A DNA stretch of 7,567 nt, taken from contig DAOVIP010000083.1 in assembly GCA_030671465.1 (NCBI GenBank), forward strand, positions 1 to 7,567, read 5' to 3'. Of this stretch, positions 7,423 through 7,567 are shown piece by piece. Each line of letters starts with the position of its first letter. Within the stretch, counting starts at the first letter, position 1. The notes under the pieces were generated by a model, which was given only the letters and a program-made list of their open reading frames with translations, ran no database searches and was not told the DNA's origin. A program made the translations under genes and the position numbers. The stretch comes from Candidatus Aminicenantota bacterium. GTDB taxonomy: Bacteria > Acidobacteriota > Aminicenantia > UBA2199.

Positions 7423-7567
7423 TTGTCAAACCCGTGTTTGGTTTGTACGCCCAGTTCTTCACAAAGACTTTTCCTTCTGCACATAACTTCTCTATGTTAG
7501 GTGGAGTCAACAGTTCAGGCGCTTTATACACATTGTCAAACCCGAACTCCTTAATCAATGCCACCTC
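7337..7567 (-). CDS. Unrecognised protein fragment, 5' partial, running out of frame into the M1 remnant
   Basis: The minus-strand frame is open from the window edge to a TAA at 7337. The first 48 or so residues (about 7567-7424) look like real protein, with segments such as EFGFDNVYKAPELLTPPNIE and VFVKNWAYKPN, and the other two minus-strand frames here carry several stops. After about 7422 the frame simply reads the M1 sequence one frame off, so the last 28 or so residues are probably meaningless. The GTG at 7564-7562 is more likely internal than a start. I do not recognise the family. The fragment is not the missing M1 part: it lacks HExxH. It is probably the end of a different gene cut at the same junction. 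Confidence 0.35.
   Translation of the reverse strand, partial: EVALIKEFGFDNVYKAPELLTPPNIEKLCAEGKVFVKNWAYKPNTGLTIAPASDKRTERAGHRVQENNTPELLRLC
7422..7544. repeat. 13-bp direct repeat flanking the fragment next to the M1 remnant
   Basis: ATTGTCAAACCCG occurs at 7422-7434 and again, identically, at 7532-7544, 110 bp apart. The left copy sits exactly where M1-like homology begins. The two copies are read in different frames of the neighbouring fragment, so they are not an ordinary protein repeat. It may mark a short-homology recombination or an assembly join. Confidence 0.6.

Noticed and set aside
7423..7567. The fragment upstream of the M1 remnant as the missing M1 catalytic part broken by a frameshift
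   Set aside because: VFVKNWAYKPNTGLT has a faint likeness in spacing to the GNWxEGLT region of M1 enzymes, but there is no HExxH in any minus-strand frame and the key Trp/Glu are not aligned.

Overview
The window looks like chromosomal DNA from a Gram-negative-type bacterium. Several products carry Sec-type signal peptides, and one is a small barrel-like protein ending in phenylalanine, as outer membrane proteins do. The mix of a eukaryotic-like Ser/Thr kinase fused to an Lcl (DUF1566) domain with secreted C69 and C1 peptidases would fit groups such as Acidobacteriota/Aminicenantes or Desulfobacterota. That placement rests on general familiarity with these families and is weak.

Layout. (1) Positions 1-1419, + strand: the 3' part of a transmembrane Ser/Thr kinase gene, entering from outside the window at the DFG motif and ending in an extracytoplasmic Lcl domain. 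(2) Positions 1416-6076, - strand: four tightly packed genes read from right to left: a secreted papain-like (C1A) protease, a small outer-membrane-barrel-like protein, a secreted C69 dipeptidase and a cytoplasmic M29-type aminopeptidase homologue. The gaps are 11, 11 and 13 nt, and at each junction the Shine-Dalgarno sequence overlaps or abuts the stop codon of the gene before. (3) Positions 6077-6204: an AT-rich leader with a good -10 box and a 9-bp inverted repeat whose one arm overlaps that box. (4) Positions 6205-7422, - strand: the C-terminal part of an M1-type peptidase, noticeably more AT-rich than the rest and lacking its metal-binding catalytic half. (5) Positions 7423-7567: an unrecognised coding fragment in another frame that runs off the window and abuts the M1 remnant.

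Function. The four-gene block reads as a peptide-use pathway laid out in order from outside to inside: extracytoplasmic endopeptidase, outer membrane protein of unknown role, periplasmic dipeptidase, cytoplasmic aminopeptidase. The kinase gene converges on it and shares a 4-bp stop-codon overlap, so nothing in the sequence shows that it regulates the block. No RNA genes, CRISPR arrays, insertion sequences or clear terminators were seen. I found no clearly new system. The points most worth checking are the peptidase operon with its embedded barrel protein, the kinase-Lcl architecture, and the rearranged junction near 7422.
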